6,158 nucleotides of DNA from CAXXOK01 sp035399245 (lineage in GTDB: Bacteria; Bacillota; Clostridia; Christensenellales; Aristaeellaceae): assembly GCA_035399245.1 (NCBI GenBank), contig DAOPIR010000174.1:1-6158 (forward strand). The letters run 5' to 3'. The notes beneath the pieces were generated by a model, which was not told the origin of the DNA, ran no database searches, and saw nothing but the letters and a program-made list of their open reading frames with translations. The position numbers and the translations under genes are program-made. Within the stretch, counting starts at the first letter, position 1. Every line of letters begins with the position of its first letter. Below, one piece after another: positions 6,155 to 6,158 of this stretch.

Positions 6155-6158
6155 CAGT

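Noticed and set aside
1..6158. tRNA, rRNA, CRISPR array, insertion sequence or riboswitch
   Set aside because: No cloverleaf-like segment, regularly spaced repeats, transposase or terminal inverted repeats were seen. The leaders before the coding regions, about 37 and 45 bases, are too short for known riboswitch classes.

Overview
The window looks like a stretch of chromosome from a moderately GC-rich Bacillota, probably a Clostridia-class gut-type bacterium. Three things point there: strong AGGAGG-type ribosome binding sites, a textbook vegetative promoter (TTGTCA, 17 bp, TATAAT), and family resemblances to proteins common in Clostridia (DUF354, a DUF6020-like membrane protein, a DUF5711-like protein). 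No rRNA or housekeeping marker is present, so the taxonomy is inference.

Layout. Four genes on the minus strand form a tight, co-directional run read from about 4840 down to 1. They are a UDP-glucose 6-dehydrogenase (ugd, 3635-4840), a 580-residue polytopic membrane protein resembling GT-C-fold glycosyltransferases (1870-3612, GTG start), a family 2 glycosyltransferase with two C-terminal membrane helices (880-1830), and a DUF354-family GT-B-like protein (1-873) whose 3' end lies beyond the window edge. The gaps are 22, 39 and 6 bases and hold ribosome binding sites but no terminator-like hairpin, so one operon is likely. A 204-base divergent intergenic region (4841-5044) separates it from a plus-strand gene (5045-6154) encoding a protein with one N-terminal membrane anchor and a probable extracytoplasmic beta-propeller-like domain (DUF5711-like).

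How the genes may work together (inference). Ugd would make UDP-glucuronate in the cytoplasm. The membrane-anchored GT2 enzyme could load a sugar onto a polyprenyl-phosphate carrier. The GT-C-like membrane protein could use such a lipid-linked sugar on the outer face, and the DUF354 protein could add a sugar from a nucleotide-sugar donor in the cytoplasm. Together they look like a small, uncharacterised surface-glycan or glycolipid module. No flippase, polymerase or ligase is visible in this window.

The divergent intergenic region is the densest non-coding signal. It holds a sigma-A-type promoter in each direction and four inverted repeats. One is a perfect 12-bp palindrome at the predicted ugd transcription start, one brackets the ugd -10 box, one lies between the promoters, and one places the rightward -35 box exactly in its loop. 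This suggests regulated, possibly coordinated, expression of the two units.
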